Positions 6,561-6,724 of a stretch of 6,724 nucleotides of DNA are shown piece by piece. The notes under the pieces were generated by a model. The model made no database searches. It was not told the origin of the DNA and was given only the letters and a program-made list of their open reading frames with translations. Each line of letters begins with the position of its first letter. Position 1 is the first letter of the stretch. The position numbers and the translations under genes were made by a program. The stretch lies in the NCBI RefSeq assembly GCF_004570345.1, contig NZ_SPQM01000203.1, positions 1 through 6,724 on the forward strand, read 5' to 3'. This DNA comes from Blastococcus sp. CT_GayMR20 (GTDB lineage: Bacteria; Actinomycetota; Actinomycetes; Mycobacteriales; Geodermatophilaceae).

Positions 6561-6724
6561 TCAGCGGAGGACGCCGAGCCGGTGGGCCGCGGCTGCCGCC
6601 GCCGTCCGGCTGTGCGCACCGAGCTTCGCGAGGATGTTCGAGACGTGGACGCTGGCGGTCTTCTCGCTGATGAACAGCTCCCGGGCGATGTCCCGGTTGC
6701 TGTCCCCGGAGGCCACCAGGGAGA
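6561..6724 (-). CDS. LuxR-family transcriptional regulator, C-terminal HTH only (gene continues past the window)
   Basis: The last 53 residues of a gene read from beyond the right edge to a TGA at 6561. The sequence runs [36 protein letters not shown], and ends [17 protein letters not shown]. This is the LuxR/NarL C-terminal helix-turn-helix: the G-x-SN-x-x-IA-x-x-L-x-IS motif is the scaffold, [15 protein letters not shown] is the recognition helix region, and SR-x-x-AA follows. The sensor or receiver part is not in the window, so response regulator, LAL-type or quorum types cannot be told apart. It precedes the M43 operon by 112 bp on the same strand and is a natural candidate for its regulator, though that is inference from position. 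Confidence 0.93.
   Translation of the reverse strand, partial: SLVASGDSNRDIARELFISEKTASVHVSNILAKLGAHSRTAAAAAAHRLGVLR

Noticed and set aside
6449..6619. Upstream extension of the M43 gene to 6619
   Set aside because: It would overlap the LuxR-type HTH coding region, is basic and low in complexity, and adds no signal peptide.
4535..6670. 711-codon plus-strand open frame opposite the M43 gene
   Set aside because: It is the antisense shadow of the M43 gene, with low-complexity composition, while the minus strand shows the zinc site, Met-turn and repeats.

Overview
The window is very GC-rich throughout (well over 65% by eye), uses GTG/ATG starts, and carries nucS and PLL-like WWNG blade repeats. 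This fits a high-GC actinobacterium. The Geodermatophilaceae (Blastococcus, Geodermatophilus, Modestobacter) are my best guess, from remembered similarity of the blade repeats, and are not proven by the sequence.

Layout. (1) 1-1250, plus strand: the 3' part of an SLC1/DAACS-type dicarboxylate/amino-acid:cation symporter with unusual residues at the canonical sodium-site positions. (2) 1310-1341: a strong hairpin between two convergent genes. (3) 1349-2245, minus strand: a 298-residue predicted lipoprotein of unknown function. (4) 2306-2977, plus strand: nucS (endoMS), the actinobacterial mismatch-repair endonuclease, divergent from the lipoprotein gene across a 60-bp gap. (5) 2987-6448, minus strand: a three-gene module transcribed toward nucS. 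First comes an M43 (pappalysin-like) zinc metalloprotease with four C-terminal PLL-like beta-propeller blades (4700-6448). Next is a 123-residue beta-rich protein of unknown function (4237-4608). Last is an M28 metallo-aminopeptidase (2987-4240) that ends in the first 20 residues or so of the same kind of blade. (6) 6561-6724, minus strand: the C-terminal HTH of a LuxR-type regulator whose remainder lies beyond the window.

The most interesting part is the protease module. The small gene and the M28 gene overlap by ATGA. The M43 gene precedes them by 91 bp that hold a 20-bp GC-rich hairpin, which could lower or stage downstream expression. The M43 protease (endopeptidase with glycan-binding-like repeats) and the M28 enzyme (aminopeptidase or carboxypeptidase type) would make a plausible proteolysis pair. 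The small protein between them could be an accessory factor or inhibitor. None of the three has a recognisable Sec or Tat signal peptide. The M28 gene stops abruptly inside a propeller blade, 9 bp from the nucS stop codon, which looks like loss of a lectin domain.

No tRNA, rRNA, CRISPR array, transposase or integrase is visible. No gene-free stretch exceeds about 112 bp.
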